From: Leucosporidium creatinivorum
Lineage: Eukaryota; Basidiomycota; Microbotryomycetes; Leucosporidiales; Leucosporidiaceae
Direction: 5' to 3'
DNA: 30,404 nt
Assembly (NCBI GenBank): GCA_001600635.1
Contig: BCKL01000025.1
Location: 409,775-440,178, forward strand
Notes under the pieces: generated by a model
What the model saw: the letters and a program-made list of their open reading frames with translations, nothing else
Database searches by the model: none
What the model was told of the DNA's origin: nothing
Part shown: positions 30,148 to 30,404 of the stretch, piece after piece
Numbering within the stretch: position 1 is the first letter of the stretch
Layout of the letters: each line of letters opens with the position of its first letter
Program-made: the position numbers and the translations under genes

Positions 30148-30342
30148 ATGGCCCCCACCACCTTCACCACCGCCTCCCAGGACATGGCTGCCAACCCCAC
30201 CGTCAACGCCGAGAAGAACCCTGCCCCTCCCGGCTCGTACCTCTTCTGCACCATCGCCCAGAAGGATGTCGCCCTCGCCCTCGTTGACGAGGAGAAGAAC
30301 CCCGCCCCTCCCGGCTCGTACCTCTTCTGCACCATCGCCTAA
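30148..30342 (+). CDS. lipopeptide mating pheromone precursor, two peptide repeats
   Basis: Intronless 64-aa precursor of a farnesylated mating pheromone. It starts MAPTTFTTASQDMAANPTVN, then two perfect protein repeats of EKNPAPPGSYLFCTIA (30211-30258 and 30292-30339), joined by QKDVALALVDE. The second repeat ends at the stop codon, so the protein carries a true C-terminal CAAX box, CTIA, for farnesylation, proteolysis and carboxymethylation. Each repeat is preceded by Lys, as in the rhodotorucine A precursors of Rhodosporidium, which hold several copies of an 11-residue peptide ending in Cys and followed by Thr-Val-Ala/Ser-Lys. The predicted mature peptide here is NPAPPGSYLFC, also 11 residues. 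The peptide differs from rhodotorucine A (YPEISWTRNGC), so it is probably another mating type or species. STE3 lies 3.1 kb upstream. Confidence 0.92.
   Translation: MAPTTFTTASQDMAANPTVNAEKNPAPPGSYLFCTIAQKDVALALVDEEKNPAPPGSYLFCTIA
30211..30258 (+). repeat. pheromone peptide repeat 1
   Basis: 48-bp unit encoding EKNPAPPGSYLFCTIA. It differs from repeat 2 at one silent base (CCT versus CCC in the first proline codon), so the copies are nearly identical at DNA level, pointing to recent duplication or gene conversion. Confidence 0.9.
30292..30339 (+). repeat. pheromone peptide repeat 2
   Basis: 48-bp unit encoding EKNPAPPGSYLFCTIA, directly followed by TAA. This copy provides the C-terminal CAAX motif. 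The period between the two units is 81 bp, and the 33-bp spacer encodes QKDVALALVDE. Confidence 0.9.
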
Positions 30343-30404
30343 ACGGTTCGTTGCTCCCATCCTCTGCTCCGAGTCCGCTTCCCCCTTTGCCCTCGCCCCA
30401 ATCC
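30343..30404 (+). other. pheromone gene 3' flank
   Basis: 62 bp after the stop codon, ending the window. Pyrimidine-rich; GTTCGTTGCTCCCATCCTCT could start a 3' UTR intron, but the window ends too soon to tell. Confidence 0.3.

Noticed and set aside
1-30404. homeodomain (HD1/HD2) mating genes
   Set aside because: Looked for because P/R and HD loci are sometimes linked in this group. The only homeodomain-like region is the STE-type domain of STE12.
1-30404. tRNA or rRNA genes
   Set aside because: No segment with a tRNA-like A box and B box (GGTTCGANNCC) at the right spacing was found; GGTTCGAGG near 19562 lies in EMC1 without a partner A box or cloverleaf.

Overview
The window is nuclear DNA from a basidiomycete fungus. 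Genes carry many short introns (mostly 50-80 nt, GT...AG), are GC-rich and tightly packed on both strands, and encode eukaryotic proteins. The gene content (STE3-type pheromone receptor, CAAX pheromone precursor with repeated 11-residue peptides, STE12 with fused C2H2 fingers, next to COQ8/ABC1, a mitochondrial L6, an RNA polymerase subunit and L18ae/eL20) resembles, from memory, the pheromone/receptor (P/R) mating-type region of Microbotryomycetes yeasts (Sporidiobolales, Leucosporidium and relatives). The exact species cannot be told from the sequence alone.

Layout, left to right: 1-647 no gene; COQ8 kinase (-, 648-3011); oxodicarboxylate-type mitochondrial carrier (+, 3175-4682); STE12 (-, 4752-6780); a possible small spliced gene (-, 6868 to about 7400); mitochondrial ribosomal uL6m (-, 7557-8428); RPC40/AC40 (+, 8575-10237); cytochrome P450 (-, 10295-12601); a 1.9 kb gene-free stretch with a large inverted repeat (about 12975-13835) and 11-bp tandem repeats; OST48/WBP1 (+, 14509-16066); EMC1 (-, 16091-19814); mitochondrial uS19m (-, 20054-20604); RBM26/27-like RNA-binding protein (-, 20747-23033); ribosomal eL20 (+, 23529-24375); an unrecognised 237-aa protein (+, 24674-25600); STE3 receptor (+, 25876-27061); ASF1 histone chaperone (-, 27478-28241); MIC26/27-like MICOS subunit (+, 28436-29439); an unresolved stretch with ambiguous bases (29440-30147); and a 64-aa pheromone precursor (+, 30148-30342).

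The biological theme is mating. The pheromone gene makes a secreted prenylated peptide, STE3 senses the partner's pheromone, and STE12 is the transcription factor at the end of the pheromone MAPK pathway. All three lie within about 25 kb, embedded in housekeeping genes for mitochondria (COQ8, carrier, uL6m, uS19m, MIC26/27), the ER (P450, OST48, EMC1), transcription and chromatin (RPC40, ASF1) and RNA (RBM26-like, eL20). No homeodomain (HD1/HD2) mating genes are present. Exon boundaries were read by eye; for most genes the exon lengths sum to an intact reading frame, which supports the models. A few bases are ambiguous (N), mainly at 29512-29607.
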